A stretch of 64,000 nt of DNA, taken from Candidatus Melainabacteria bacterium. Lineage in GTDB: Bacteria > Cyanobacteriota > Vampirovibrionia > Obscuribacterales > Obscuribacteraceae. Below are positions 32,092 through 41,060 of this stretch, piece after piece. The DNA is taken from contig RXJR01000010.1 of NCBI GenBank assembly GCA_003963305.1, positions 83,782-147,781 of the forward strand. The letters are read 5' to 3'. Below the pieces are notes generated by a model that worked only from the letters and a program-made list of their open reading frames with translations, was not told where the DNA came from and searched no databases. A program made the position numbers and the translations under genes. The first letter of the stretch is position 1. Each line of letters starts with the position of its first letter.

Positions 32092-33954
32092 GTGACTATC
32101 ACAACTCTCGTCATCGCAGCCATCGCCTTCGTTGCTTTCAACGGGCTGAGCTGCTTCAACACCAAGTTCCGTGACCGGTTCTTCGGCACGCTCTGGCGCA
32201 CGCGCTACATCTTCGCGTTCGTGGCCGCCGTCTACTTCCTGCTGCCCGCGATCATCGGTCCGAGTGCCTCGCACTCCATCCTGTCGATGCTGCCTTCGAT
32301 CATCCTGCAGTTCGTCATGGCCATCGTCTTCGTCGGCTTCCAGTTCGGCATGATGTTCTGGATGATGGGCAACGCCAACAAGCCCGAGGTCTACCTGCCC
32401 GGTGACGCACCGACCAAGGAGTGGTCCGACTGGATCGGCTCGGAGGGCGTCAAGAAGGAGCTCCAGAAGGCGGTCGAGTCGCTGCGCCGCTGGGAGCTCT
32501 ACGAGAAGAACGGCACCAAGCCGCTGAACGGCATGCTCCTCTACGGCCCTCCCGGCACCGGCAAGTCGCTCGCTGCCAAGGTCGTCGCCAGCCAGGCTGG
32601 TCTGCCTGTCGTGATCGCGTCGGCTGCCTCGCTCAACGGTCCGTTCATGGGCATGGGCATGCTGCTCGTGCGCGGGCTGTCGCGCCGCGTCAAGAAGCTG
32701 GCTCGCAAGTACGGCGGCTGCGTCGTCTTCCTCGACGAGATCGACGCCATCGGCGCCACGCGTAGTGGCCTCGGTGGTGGCATGGGTATGCCCATGGGCG
32801 GCATGGGTGGTTTCATGGGCGGTGGCATGGGCGGCAACGGCACGCTCCAGTCGCTGCTCACCGTCATGTCTGGCGCTGAGGGCGGCGAGACCTTCCTGCT
32901 CAAGCTGCGCAAGCGCTGGGGTCTGGCCAAGCGTGACAAGAAGCACACCTGGCGCATCCTCTGGATGGCTGCCACCAACGTCGCGCTCGAGACCCTCGAC
33001 CCGGCTTTGATCCGCTCCGGTCGTTTCGGCTCCAAGAAGCTCGCAGTCAACGCCCCCAACGACGACAACCGCCGTGCCCTGTTCAACCTCTACCTGCGCA
33101 AGAAGAACGTCGCCGACGACCTCGATTTCGACCAGCTCGTGCAGCTCTCGCGCGGCATGACCGGTGCTGACATCGAGGAGGTCTGCGAGGCGGCCATGCG
33201 CACGATCATCTTCGAGGGCAGCGATCGACCGCTGGCCTTCGCCGACATGTTCGCCGAGATCCGCCTGCACAAGAACGGCGTGCCGCGCTCGGTGCCCCTG
33301 CACGAGAAGGAGCGCTACCCGATCGCCGTGCACGAGGCCGGTCACGGTACCGCTGTCGTGCTCTACCCGCCCGCCGGCATGCTCTGCTCCGGCGCGACCC
33401 TGACGCCGACCGAGGACTTCCTCGGTGCAGTCATGTTCGAGCGCGTCGAGGAGCTCTCCCTGATGATGAAGGAGGACTGCTACCGGCGTGTCCTCATCGC
33501 CGTCGCCTCGCGTGCGGCCGAGAAGGTTGTGCTCAACGACGCTTCGGCTGGTGTGTCGAGCGACCTCAACCAGGCCATGAGCATGGCTCTGGCCATGGTC
33601 GAGCACTACGGCATGGGTGACCGGCTCACCTCGGCTGCCGCCATCGGTGGTGGCCACTCGCCGCGTGCCGTCGAGCAAGCCGAGGACATCGTCAACGCCA
33701 CCTACGAGGTGGCCGAGCGCCTTATCGACTCCAACCAGAATGCCGTCAAGGCGCTCGCCGACTCGCTCGTGGCCGAGGTCAACCTGACCGGCCCGCAGGT
33801 CATCGACCTGGTCATGCAGCACGCCCAGATCCCCTTCGAGTCGGTGGCTGCCGAGGTCGAGGGTGTGGTGGCGCGCCTCAAGCAGGAGCGCAAGACCAGG
33901 CACCAGTCCACCGACGTCGCGCCGAAGGCTGGCGACACGTCCGAGGTTTCGTAA
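32092..33954 (+). CDS. FtsH-like AAA+/M41 membrane protein with Gly/Met-rich insert
   Basis: 620 residues. Hydrophobic segments at about 1-18, 38-57 and 62-93; AAA domain with GPPGTGKS (152-159), Walker B VVFLDEIDAIG (212-222) and arginine motif IRSGRF; M41 motif HEAGH at about 414-418, with the third-ligand region SAGVSSDLNQA near 495. Directly after Walker B is a glycine/methionine run (about 226-250) where FtsH has the short substrate-contact loop region; methionines could grip hydrophobic substrate or bind Cu+. The start is GTG 32092, with a weak ribosome site. MoxR follows 8 bases after the stop. Confidence 0.88.
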   Translation: MTITTLVIAAIAFVAFNGLSCFNTKFRDRFFGTLWRTRYIFAFVAAVYFLLPAIIGPSASHSILSMLPSIILQFVMAIVFVGFQFGMMFWMMGNANKPEVYLPGDAPTKEWSDWIGSEGVKKELQKAVESLRRWELYEKNGTKPLNGMLLYGPPGTGKSLAAKVVASQAGLPVVIASAASLNGPFMGMGMLLVRGLSRRVKKLARKYGGCVVFLDEIDAIGATRSGLGGGMGMPMGGMGGFMGGGMGGNGTLQSLLTVMSGAEGGETFLLKLRKRWGLAKRDKKHTWRILWMAATNVALETLDPALIRSGRFGSKKLAVNAPNDDNRRALFNLYLRKKNVADDLDFDQLVQLSRGMTGADIEEVCEAAMRTIIFEGSDRPLAFADMFAEIRLHKNGVPRSVPLHEKERYPIAVHEAGHGTAVVLYPPAGMLCSGATLTPTEDFLGAVMFERVEELSLMMKEDCYRRVLIAVASRAAEKVVLNDASAGVSSDLNQAMSMALAMVEHYGMGDRLTSAAAIGGGHSPRAVEQAEDIVNATYEVAERLIDSNQNAVKALADSLVAEVNLTGPQVIDLVMQHAQIPFESVAAEVEGVVARLKQERKTRHQSTDVAPKAGDTSEVS

Positions 33955-33962
33955 GGAGCAAC

Positions 33963-34970
33963 GTGAATACTCACAAGATTCGCGCGCTCCGCAACGAGCT
34001 CGACAAGGTCGTCGCGGGTTATCCCGACGTGAAGGAGATGATTCTCGTCTGCCTTCTCGCTGACGGTCACGTTCTGCTCGAGGCGGTGCCCGGAACGGCC
34101 AAGACCACGCTTGCCAACACGCTGCAGGCGGCGATCGAGAACGCTGTTTCGGCGCGCATCCAGATGACCCCTGATCTGAAGCCGACCGACATCGTCGGCG
34201 TCGAGATCTTCGACCAGAAGTCGGGCGAGTTCGTGAAGCGCCCCGGTCCCATGGTGGGCACGCACATCCTGCTCGCCGACGAGATCAACCGCACCACCCC
34301 CAAGACGCTCTCTGCCACGCTGCAGGCGATGCAGGAGCGCAAGGTGACTGTCGGTGATCGCACCTACTCGCTCGAGGACCTCTTCATCATGATCGCCACG
34401 ATGAACCCGGTCGAGCAGGAAGGCACCTACCCGGTGCCCGAGGCGACCCTGGACCGCTTCGCCATGAAGCTGAACATGCAGTACGTCTCGCGCGAGGACG
34501 AGCTCAAGATGCTGGCCAACACGGCTGTGCATGGGCGTTCCGCTCAGTCTGGCGTGGCTCAGGTGATCTCGGTGGAGGAGCTGCTTGCCATGCGCGGCGC
34601 CGTCAAGCAGCTCGCTGCTGCGGCTTCCGTGCCCGTGCTCGGCTACATCGTCGACCTGGCTCGAGCCACCCGCCCGACCGACCAGTGGTTCGACCGTGTG
34701 CACGGAGATGACGCTGACGAGCTGCGCGAGCAGATCGCCTTTGGCGCATCGCCCCGTTGCGAGATCTGGACGCTGCATGCAGCTGCCGCTCTCGCCTTCA
34801 TCGAGGGCGCCCGCTTCATCGAGCCCCGCCACGTGCAGGCGGTTTTCCCGCACGTGGCCAGGCACCGCGTCCTGCTCACCGACGCAGCGGTCTACAACGG
34901 TGTCACCACCGATGGTGTGATCGCCCGCGTCCTCGAGCGCGTCAAGGTGATCGCCCGCGCCACCAGCTGA
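33963..34970 (+). CDS. MoxR-family AAA+ ATPase
   Basis: 335 residues. Walker A is EAVPGTAKT (about 40-48), Walker B is ILLADEINRTTPKT, and sensor 1 is MIATMNPVEQEGTYPVPEATLDRF, the MoxR hallmark. MoxR proteins act as chaperone-like ATPases with von Willebrand A partners to mature enzymes or envelope complexes; DUF58 and vWA genes follow here as expected. Two insertions in the C-terminal lid, around GRSAQSGVAQ and DQWFDRVHGDD, are unremarkable. GTG 33963 has AAGGAGCAAC. The AAG/GAG/CTC codon bias is stronger than in the following DUF58 gene. Confidence 0.9.
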   Translation: MNTHKIRALRNELDKVVAGYPDVKEMILVCLLADGHVLLEAVPGTAKTTLANTLQAAIENAVSARIQMTPDLKPTDIVGVEIFDQKSGEFVKRPGPMVGTHILLADEINRTTPKTLSATLQAMQERKVTVGDRTYSLEDLFIMIATMNPVEQEGTYPVPEATLDRFAMKLNMQYVSREDELKMLANTAVHGRSAQSGVAQVISVEELLAMRGAVKQLAAAASVPVLGYIVDLARATRPTDQWFDRVHGDDADELREQIAFGASPRCEIWTLHAAAALAFIEGARFIEPRHVQAVFPHVARHRVLLTDAAVYNGVTTDGVIARVLERVKVIARATS

Positions 34971-35008
34971 TCAGGCGACCTCCTACTAAGAAAGCGAGGA
35001 GTACTCCT

Positions 35009-35923
35009 ATGAAGCAGGAGACTCGTGAGGTGATCCAGGCGATCATGAAGCGAGTCGTCACCACTCCGATTCCCGTCCGCTGGCGATCTGCAGAGATCAT
35101 GCCCACGGGCGGGGATCGGAGGAGCTTTGCGCGCGGCTCGAACGGACACGACATTCAAGCTCGTGTCGAATACGAGCCCGGAGACGACCCGCGCGATATC
35201 GACTGGGCTGCCACTGCGCAGACCGGAGGTCAGACCATGTACATCACACAGTACATGGAACCGCGCGACCTCAAGGTTTTCATCCTGGCGGATGTGAGTC
35301 CGACCATGGATTTCGGCACACACCGCACCACCAAGCGCATCCTCACAGGTGAACTGGTTGGTTCGGTGATCAAGTCTGCCGCCAAGACGCACGACCGCGT
35401 CAGATTCCTGGCCTACAACGAGCACGACCTCGTCGTCAGCCAGCGCCTGATGCCGGCTCAGACAGCTCTTTTCCCTGCCGTCGCCAGCTTGATCGAAGCA
35501 GACGGCAGCCGGGGCGAAGAGGGCAGCGGCTTGCTGAAAGCGCTGTCGGCACTGCCAAGACAGCGTTCGCTCGTCTTCATCTTCTCCGACTTCCTCAACC
35601 TCAACGAGCCCGAGAAGCGCGCTCTCAAGCGTGCCGCCCTCGCTCACGACATCGTCTGCGTGCTCGTCAACGACCTGCGCGAGCTCGTACTGCCTGACGG
35701 CTGGGGACTCTATTCGTTCAGTGACCTGCGCTCAGGCAGACGCCGTTCAATCTGGCTGACTGAAAAGAGACGCAAGCAATTCGCCGCAAGCAGCCAGAGC
35801 CGGAAGGACGAACTCTTCGCCTTCTTCAAGGAAGCGCATTGCGAAAGCGCCGCCTTCCACACGGCAGAAGGAAGAGAAGCGCTGACTCGCGTCATGCGCC
35901 TCTTCGGCGGACACCGCAAGTAA
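35009..35923 (+). CDS. DUF58 protein, MoxR partner
   Basis: 304 residues. The DUF58 signature YEPGDDPRDIDWAATA lies at about 55-70. A vWA-like region follows with VFILADVSPTMDFG (a DxSxT-like MIDAS with Thr) and SLVFIFSDFLNL. DUF58 proteins normally sit between MoxR and membrane vWA proteins and link the ATPase to its targets. No membrane segment. ATG 35009 has GCGAGGAG, 38 bases after moxR. From this gene on, codon use relaxes. Confidence 0.88.
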   Translation: MKQETREVIQAIMKRVVTTPIPVRWRSAEIMPTGGDRRSFARGSNGHDIQARVEYEPGDDPRDIDWAATAQTGGQTMYITQYMEPRDLKVFILADVSPTMDFGTHRTTKRILTGELVGSVIKSAAKTHDRVRFLAYNEHDLVVSQRLMPAQTALFPAVASLIEADGSRGEEGSGLLKALSALPRQRSLVFIFSDFLNLNEPEKRALKRAALAHDIVCVLVNDLRELVLPDGWGLYSFSDLRSGRRRSIWLTEKRRKQFAASSQSRKDELFAFFKEAHCESAAFHTAEGREALTRVMRLFGGHRK

Positions 35924-36024
35924 AGCCAGTTCTGGTGTGAAACTAGTCGTACCGCCTGGTGGGTTGCGCCTGCCGCAGCTCACCAGGTATGGTGCGCGCA
36001 TCTACAAAACAGAAAGGGGTTGCA

Positions 36025-37074
36025 ATGTATTTTGCACACCCGGCCTGGCTGCTCTTGCTCCTCAGCATGCCGCTGCCATGGCTCCTCTGGCGTCGCAAGG
36101 GGTTCCTCGGTTACTCCGACTTGCGACTGCTGGAACACGCGAACAGACCAAGCTTCCTGCACAAGATTCCAGCCGCTCTTCTGGCGCTTTCATTCGTCGC
36201 TCTCACGGCTGCACTGGCGACGCCCCGGCAGTCGTACATGAAACCGACGGGAAACCAGCTCTCACGCGATGTCATCTTCGGCATCGACATCTCCGGTTCG
36301 ATGACGGCTGCTTTCGAGGGCACCATGCCGGCGCCCGACAGTCGCTGTGCAGCCGCCCTCGGACAGGCGCCCTCTAGCGTGCTCAAGGCCTACGCCGAAG
36401 ACACGCATGCCGACTATCAGTCGACCACAGGCACCCGCCAGGCTGCGGCTGCTGGTTCGGTTGAGAACTTCATCTGCCAGAGCTATCTGCGCGACTCAGG
36501 CGACCGCATCGGGCTTCTGGAATTCTCCGACTCACCCACCTGGCTGTGGCCGCTCTCAGGCGACCTGAGCATGGTCTTCAGACAGTCGCAGTTCATTCCC
36601 TTCGCCTCGGGCAGTGGCACCAACTTCGGTGGCTCACCGCCCGGTCCGCTCGATTTCGCCGCCGAGATGTTCAAGCAGATCGGGCAGGCCAAGTCACGCG
36701 TCTTCATTCTCGTCACAGACGGTGAAGACTACCTCAGCGATGAGGTAAAGGCCCGGCTCGAGAAGTTGATGCGTGATAACGACATTCACTTCTATGTCAT
36801 CTCGGTGGGCGAAGACCTGGCACCCAAGGGGCAGCCGGTCAGCGAAGACGCCGACATCGCCCAGATCGCTATCACCACAGGCGGTGCGGTCTTCCAGGCC
36901 CAAAACGAGCAGGATCTGAATAAGGCTGTACAGACGGTCGATCAGCTGACGCGCTCGCCGGTGCAGGTGGAGACAACCGCTGCGCACAACGAGCTCTTCA
37001 TGTATTTCGTTTACGCCTTCCTCGTCCTCTTCGTCCTGGCCCTTTCCGCCCAGGCTATCGTCTTGCGGCGGTGA
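36025..37074 (+). CDS. BatA-like membrane von Willebrand A protein
   Basis: 349 residues. Two N-terminal membrane helices (about 8-22 and 48-65), a vWA domain with intact MIDAS DISGSM (Asp88) and TDGEDYLSD, and a C-terminal helix (about 325-345): the BatA/BatB layout. An insert of about 55 residues after the MIDAS (about 97-150), with two Cys (CAAALG and FICQSYL), is unusual and could form a disulfide outside the membrane. vWA domains bind partner proteins through a bound metal. ATG 36025 has GAAAGGGG. Confidence 0.88.
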   Translation: MYFAHPAWLLLLLSMPLPWLLWRRKGFLGYSDLRLLEHANRPSFLHKIPAALLALSFVALTAALATPRQSYMKPTGNQLSRDVIFGIDISGSMTAAFEGTMPAPDSRCAAALGQAPSSVLKAYAEDTHADYQSTTGTRQAAAAGSVENFICQSYLRDSGDRIGLLEFSDSPTWLWPLSGDLSMVFRQSQFIPFASGSGTNFGGSPPGPLDFAAEMFKQIGQAKSRVFILVTDGEDYLSDEVKARLEKLMRDNDIHFYVISVGEDLAPKGQPVSEDADIAQIAITTGGAVFQAQNEQDLNKAVQTVDQLTRSPVQVETTAAHNELFMYFVYAFLVLFVLALSAQAIVLRR

Positions 37075-37093
37075 CGCCATGAAAGGATTTGAC

Positions 37094-37717
37094 ATGACCA
37101 AACTGATTGCGCTTGCCTATCGCTTGCGCATCTGCCTGGCCGCAGTCGCTTTCCTTCTGGCGCTGGGGTTGATCGGGCTGGGTGGCTACCGCTACTTGAG
37201 CTGGACCAGCCCGCTGGCAAACGGCAACTACGGACATGCCGCTGAGAGTCAGGTTGGCGACCAGGCTGTGGCTCTCTACGACCGCGGCTTGAGCGAGTAT
37301 CGGCAGGCTCTGGCCACAGACGACGCCGATGCCGCTCAGACTCTCTGGCAGAACGCCCAGGCAGATCTTTCCGCTGCCTACAATCAGCTCATCGCCGAGG
37401 GGAATGGCTCGGTGCCTGAATCTTCGCGAAAACTCGCGGCAGACCTGCAGTTCCAGCTCGGCAACATGCTGGTCATAACCGGGCTCGCTCAGCAGAGCGT
37501 GGAGCTGATTCAGGCCGGCGTGCAGAGCTACGAAGAGTGCCTGCGACTCGACCCGGGCAACCTGGCGGCCAGGTACAACATCGAGTTGCTCGAGCAGAGC
37601 AACGAAGTGAACAAGCAGAACAACCCCGGCGGTCCCGGCAAGCCAGGCGACCAGCCCGGGCAGCCAGGCAAGCAGCCGGGCACAGGCGCCGGTCACAACC
37701 ACGGCGACGGAACGTAA
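37094..37717 (+). CDS. BatC-like membrane protein with TPR-like helices
   Basis: 207 residues. One membrane helix (about 13-33) is followed by helices compatible with one or two TPR units: AVALYDRGLSEYRQALATDD and QAGVQSYEECLRLDPGNLAARYNIELLEQ. The tail (about 180-207) is a Pro/Gly/Gln-rich PGKPGDQPGQPGKQPG run ending in HNHGDG. This matches BatC-type proteins between two vWA genes. ATG 37094 has AAGGATTTGAC; an in-frame ATG at 37079 would overlap the upstream spacing and lacks a site. Confidence 0.75.
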   Translation: MTKLIALAYRLRICLAAVAFLLALGLIGLGGYRYLSWTSPLANGNYGHAAESQVGDQAVALYDRGLSEYRQALATDDADAAQTLWQNAQADLSAAYNQLIAEGNGSVPESSRKLAADLQFQLGNMLVITGLAQQSVELIQAGVQSYEECLRLDPGNLAARYNIELLEQSNEVNKQNNPGGPGKPGDQPGQPGKQPGTGAGHNHGDGT

Positions 37718-37726
37718 GGAGGAGAG

Positions 37727-38929
37727 ATGCAGTTCATCAACGCTTCGGCGCTCTGGCTCCTCCTCCTTCTGCTACCGCTTGCGGTGGCGGCGGTGTGGTT
37801 GGGAGCGCGGCGTCAGGCAAGCTTCAACGCCCGCTTCGGCGAGACCAGGCTGGTCTCGCGCTTCTCGCAGCTGCACAGCTCCAGGCAGAGTCTTCTCAAG
37901 GGCGCTTGCGTGGCACTGGCTGTCTCAGCGGCTATCGTCGCCCTGGCGCGACCGACCTTGAACGACTCGGATGTGACAGTGCCCGCCGGCACCGTCGATG
38001 TCGTCAGCGTCATCGACGTCAGTCGCAGCATGGCGATTGAGAGCTATGCGGGCAAGACCGGCAGTACTGCCGGCACGCGCCTGGACATGGCTCGCACTAT
38101 CGTGAAAGAAAAGCTCATGCCAGCGCTGGGCGCCAACAAGCTGAGCCTGGTCTCCTACTCAGGCACCGCAGTTACGCAGGGCTTCCTCACAAGCGACATG
38201 AATGCGCTCACCTGGGTGCTGAACAACGCCGTCACCATAGGCGGTGCGCCAGGCGACGGCACCAACATGACGACCGGTCTCGTCAACGCCATCGAAGAGC
38301 TGGCTGTCGACTCGCCTGCCGACCACGCCCGCGTAATAGTGCTTTTCACCGACGGCGACTTTTATGACAGCGCCGCCGACATCGAACGGGTCACAGCAGC
38401 GCTCAAGCAGCATCACATTCAGCTCGTCATCGTCGGGCTGGGCAGTGCTGAGGCGCAGCCCATTCCCGTCGATCAACTGGCGCCGCAAGACAGATCACAG
38501 TTCTACGGTCAGAAGTACTTCAAGAACGCAGCTGGTGAAGTGGAGCGCATCCCCTTCAACTTCCAGAACGTGATCAACCTCAAGAACCAGGCCGGCGCTC
38601 GCTTCATTCGCATCGAAAACGCCTCTGACTTCGACATCGCAAGCCTCTTCACGGGCAGCGCTGTCACTCACAAGAAGGGCACACACGAGCTCTTCTTCGT
38701 GCCACTGCTTCTGGCGCTGCTTTGCTTCGGACTGCATCTGCTGTCGGAGCACGAGCGACCGTCCAACTGGCGCGAAAGCATCGTAAGCCGATGGAACGAG
38801 TCGCGCAATACGATGCGTCGGCGGAGTCGTCGAGGTGACAAGAAGCACTCGGGACGAGTGCGCTCCATGAGAGTGCTTTCGGTACTCCGCTTCATTCCGC
38901 GCAGGCGCTCCAAAGGAGGTGAGCGATGA
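37727..38929 (+). CDS. BatB-like membrane von Willebrand A protein
   Basis: 400 residues. Membrane helices at about 8-26 and 58-75, MIDAS DVSRSM (Asp97), FTDGDFYDSA, and a C-terminal helix (about 325-340), then a strongly basic tail (RRRSRRGDKK and FIPRRRSKGG). The basic end probably faces the cytoplasm. ATG 37727 directly follows AAGGAGGAGAG. Its stop overlaps the next start (ATGA), so translation is coupled. It forms the second vWA partner of the MoxR system. Confidence 0.88.
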   Translation: MQFINASALWLLLLLLPLAVAAVWLGARRQASFNARFGETRLVSRFSQLHSSRQSLLKGACVALAVSAAIVALARPTLNDSDVTVPAGTVDVVSVIDVSRSMAIESYAGKTGSTAGTRLDMARTIVKEKLMPALGANKLSLVSYSGTAVTQGFLTSDMNALTWVLNNAVTIGGAPGDGTNMTTGLVNAIEELAVDSPADHARVIVLFTDGDFYDSAADIERVTAALKQHHIQLVIVGLGSAEAQPIPVDQLAPQDRSQFYGQKYFKNAAGEVERIPFNFQNVINLKNQAGARFIRIENASDFDIASLFTGSAVTHKKGTHELFFVPLLLALLCFGLHLLSEHERPSNWRESIVSRWNESRNTMRRRSRRGDKKHSGRVRSMRVLSVLRFIPRRRSKGGER

Positions 38930-40011
38930 GGAAGTACATTCCGCACCTGACCGCTCTGCTCGCCTTCCTGGTGGGTACGGCGGTCGTGCTTGCCATCGTC
39001 AGCGGTGGCAAGAGCTTCGACTCCCCGCACTTCAGGGACAGTACCTCACCCCAGGCAGTGGTCCAACTGGAGCGCGATTACGCCTACCGCACGGGCGACC
39101 AGATCACCTTCACAGTCTTCGTCGACCAGCCCAGCGGCACCGAAGTGGATGGTTCGAGCTTTGCCGTCACCGACACCAATGAAGGTGACATGGAGTTCAG
39201 CTCGCAACTGCTGGGCAGCAAAACTGGTGCAGGCGACAGCATGGTGCTGGCGGTGCAAGTGACGCTGCGCAAGTGGAGTTACGAGCAGACCTTCACGGTC
39301 AAAGCGACGATGAGCTACATCGTCTCATCGACCGGTGACACAGAGGCGCTTCAGGTGCCCGACATCACCCTGCACATGTCGCCCACCTGGGATGGTCGCA
39401 AGACACTCAATCAGGGTGACAATCGGTTGCGGCAAGACGAGAAGGCGTATCTCAACATCATCCTCATCGCGGTAGGTCTCTTCACCAGCATCTGCATGGT
39501 GCTTTTCATGCGGGCGGCACGACGCAAGAACAGTCGTATACGGGCCAGCCGGCCTCGTGTGCCGACAGCGCTCGAGTCTGCGCGTAATGGCTTCGAGCTG
39601 AGGCGCGATCTGATTCTTGGTCGTGACTATCGGCTCGAGCATTATGAGGAACTCGAGCGCATCGTGCGAGGACTCTTCCAGATCGAGACCGTGACCACCG
39701 ACCGGGTGGCAGCGGAGCTCCCCGCTCCTCACCGATGGGCGCAAGACCATGTGCTCACCGTTCTCACCCACTGCGACAAGCGCCTCTATCAGGATCTCAG
39801 TCTGACAGAACTCGAACACGCCGGTCTGTTCAGCGCCTTCGAGCAGCTGCTTACCGAGATGCCTCTTCACGAGATGGCACCGCCGCCTCGCATCACCCGG
39901 TGGACGCCAATCACCACACGCCTGAAGCGACTGCCGCACAGGAAGCTGACCTTCCTCGCAGTGGGCGCAAAGTGGCTGTGGCGACACCGTCCTTTCCGCT
40001 ACTACGTGTAG
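38926..40011 (+). CDS. Membrane protein closing the MoxR/vWA cluster (BatD/MxaA-like position)
   Basis: 361 residues. A membrane helix at about 8-28, an extracytoplasmic beta-rich domain (about 45-155; GDQITFTVFVDQPSG, WSYEQTFTVKATMSYIVSS) similar in kind to oxygen-tolerance/BatD beta sandwiches, a second helix at about 173-192, then a basic helical cytoplasmic domain. No sequence family confirmed. ATG 38926 overlaps the stop of the vWA gene by four bases and has AAAGGAGGTG. Confidence 0.75.
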   Translation: MRKYIPHLTALLAFLVGTAVVLAIVSGGKSFDSPHFRDSTSPQAVVQLERDYAYRTGDQITFTVFVDQPSGTEVDGSSFAVTDTNEGDMEFSSQLLGSKTGAGDSMVLAVQVTLRKWSYEQTFTVKATMSYIVSSTGDTEALQVPDITLHMSPTWDGRKTLNQGDNRLRQDEKAYLNIILIAVGLFTSICMVLFMRAARRKNSRIRASRPRVPTALESARNGFELRRDLILGRDYRLEHYEELERIVRGLFQIETVTTDRVAAELPAPHRWAQDHVLTVLTHCDKRLYQDLSLTELEHAGLFSAFEQLLTEMPLHEMAPPPRITRWTPITTRLKRLPHRKLTFLAVGAKWLWRHRPFRYYV

Positions 40012-40130
40012 CGAGCATCCGAACAGCAAGATCGTTTACCAGCCTGCCTGAGCGCACCACAACCGGTGCGAACCGGCAGGCGAATAACTGCATGGCGACA
40101 GCATGGTTGCCATCTACAAAAGGAGTCACA

Positions 40131-40841
40131 TTGCGCGACGACATGACCAAGATCTTCCACGAGCCCGGTCGCAACGGGGGCGGGGGCAACCGCAACGGCA
40201 AGCGCCACCAGCGCGCCATCGCCGACGGTGTCACCTTCGAGCCCATGCGCCGCGACCGCGACCGCGCCCGCCACTCGGCGTACGCGCCGCTGCGCCAGTA
40301 CCTGATCAAGCAGGTGGGGCGCCCGTGGAACGAGGTCTTCTCGGACATCTCGCACAACACCCGCAGCAAGAGCCTCACCGCCCAGGAGGTGCGCGAGGCC
40401 ATGGTCGGCATGGTCGAGACGACCGTGCAGCTCATCGACGGACAGCCGCACGACGAGCGCGGCCGCCCGATCACGAGCAACTTCTGGTCGCCCGTCTGGG
40501 TGCACCCGGAGACCGGCATCCTGCTGCGCGCCCCGCAGCAGCCCAGGCGGCGCTACAGCCGCAAGCCCAGCTTCGAGCAGATCGACATCGACGCGAACAG
40601 CAAGCTCGTCAAGTTGAACGACCTCTGGTTCGTGGTCAACTTCGCGCCCCTCCCCGCGGTGCTCAACCCCGACGAGCCCGAGCGCGACATCGTGCTCAAC
40701 GTGCCGGCCTGCCAGGGCTACATGGGCTACCGCAACACGGGCGGCAACTTCCGCCGCGAGTGGGGCGGCAACGTCTACGCCGTCTCCAAGCGGGCCGCGA
40801 GCAAGAAGGAGATCAAGAAGCTGGTCAAGACGGGCAGCTAG
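40131..40841 (+). CDS. Unknown 236-residue basic protein, TTG start
   Basis: TTG 40131 follows AAAGGAG at good spacing; ATG 40143 is the alternative. The N-terminus is Gly/Asn/Arg-rich and flexible. The middle has YAPLRQYLIKQVGRPWNEVFSDISHN, a helix, then VWVHPETGILLRAP. The C-terminal part has NDLWFVVNFAPLP and ends in a Lys-rich helix (SKKEIKKLVK). It resembles basic nucleic-acid-associated proteins in composition, but I recognise no domain. Codon bias is extreme, like the M13 peptidase that follows. A terminator stem lies 17 bases past the stop. Confidence 0.65.
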   Translation: MRDDMTKIFHEPGRNGGGGNRNGKRHQRAIADGVTFEPMRRDRDRARHSAYAPLRQYLIKQVGRPWNEVFSDISHNTRSKSLTAQEVREAMVGMVETTVQLIDGQPHDERGRPITSNFWSPVWVHPETGILLRAPQQPRRRYSRKPSFEQIDIDANSKLVKLNDLWFVVNFAPLPAVLNPDEPERDIVLNVPACQGYMGYRNTGGNFRREWGGNVYAVSKRAASKKEIKKLVKTGS

Positions 40842-40857
40842 CCCGCAATTGAGCGCA

Positions 40858-40891
40858 GGTCAGGAAGGGCGTTTGCACGCTCTTCCTGACC
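40858..40891 (+). terminator. Perfect 10-bp stem after the 236-residue gene
   Basis: GGTCAGGAAG pairs with CTTCCTGACC around a 14-base loop. The T tract is weak. Confidence 0.6.
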
Positions 40892-41060
40892 TCGCCCTAT
40901 TAGCTCTGTAAACGTGACACGCCTTCCTTTTGGATCGAATCGTCTCGCGATTTTGCGTTCGGCAGTGACGCCGCAATCGATCCGATTTTCAAAAGCATTT
41001 TTCATCACCTCATTACCGATGGCAGGCGATAAGCAAGTCATCCTGACGAAAAGAGTAATT

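Noticed and set aside
32014..33903. Minus-strand frame opposite the FtsH-like gene
   Set aside because: Same mirror effect of codon bias.
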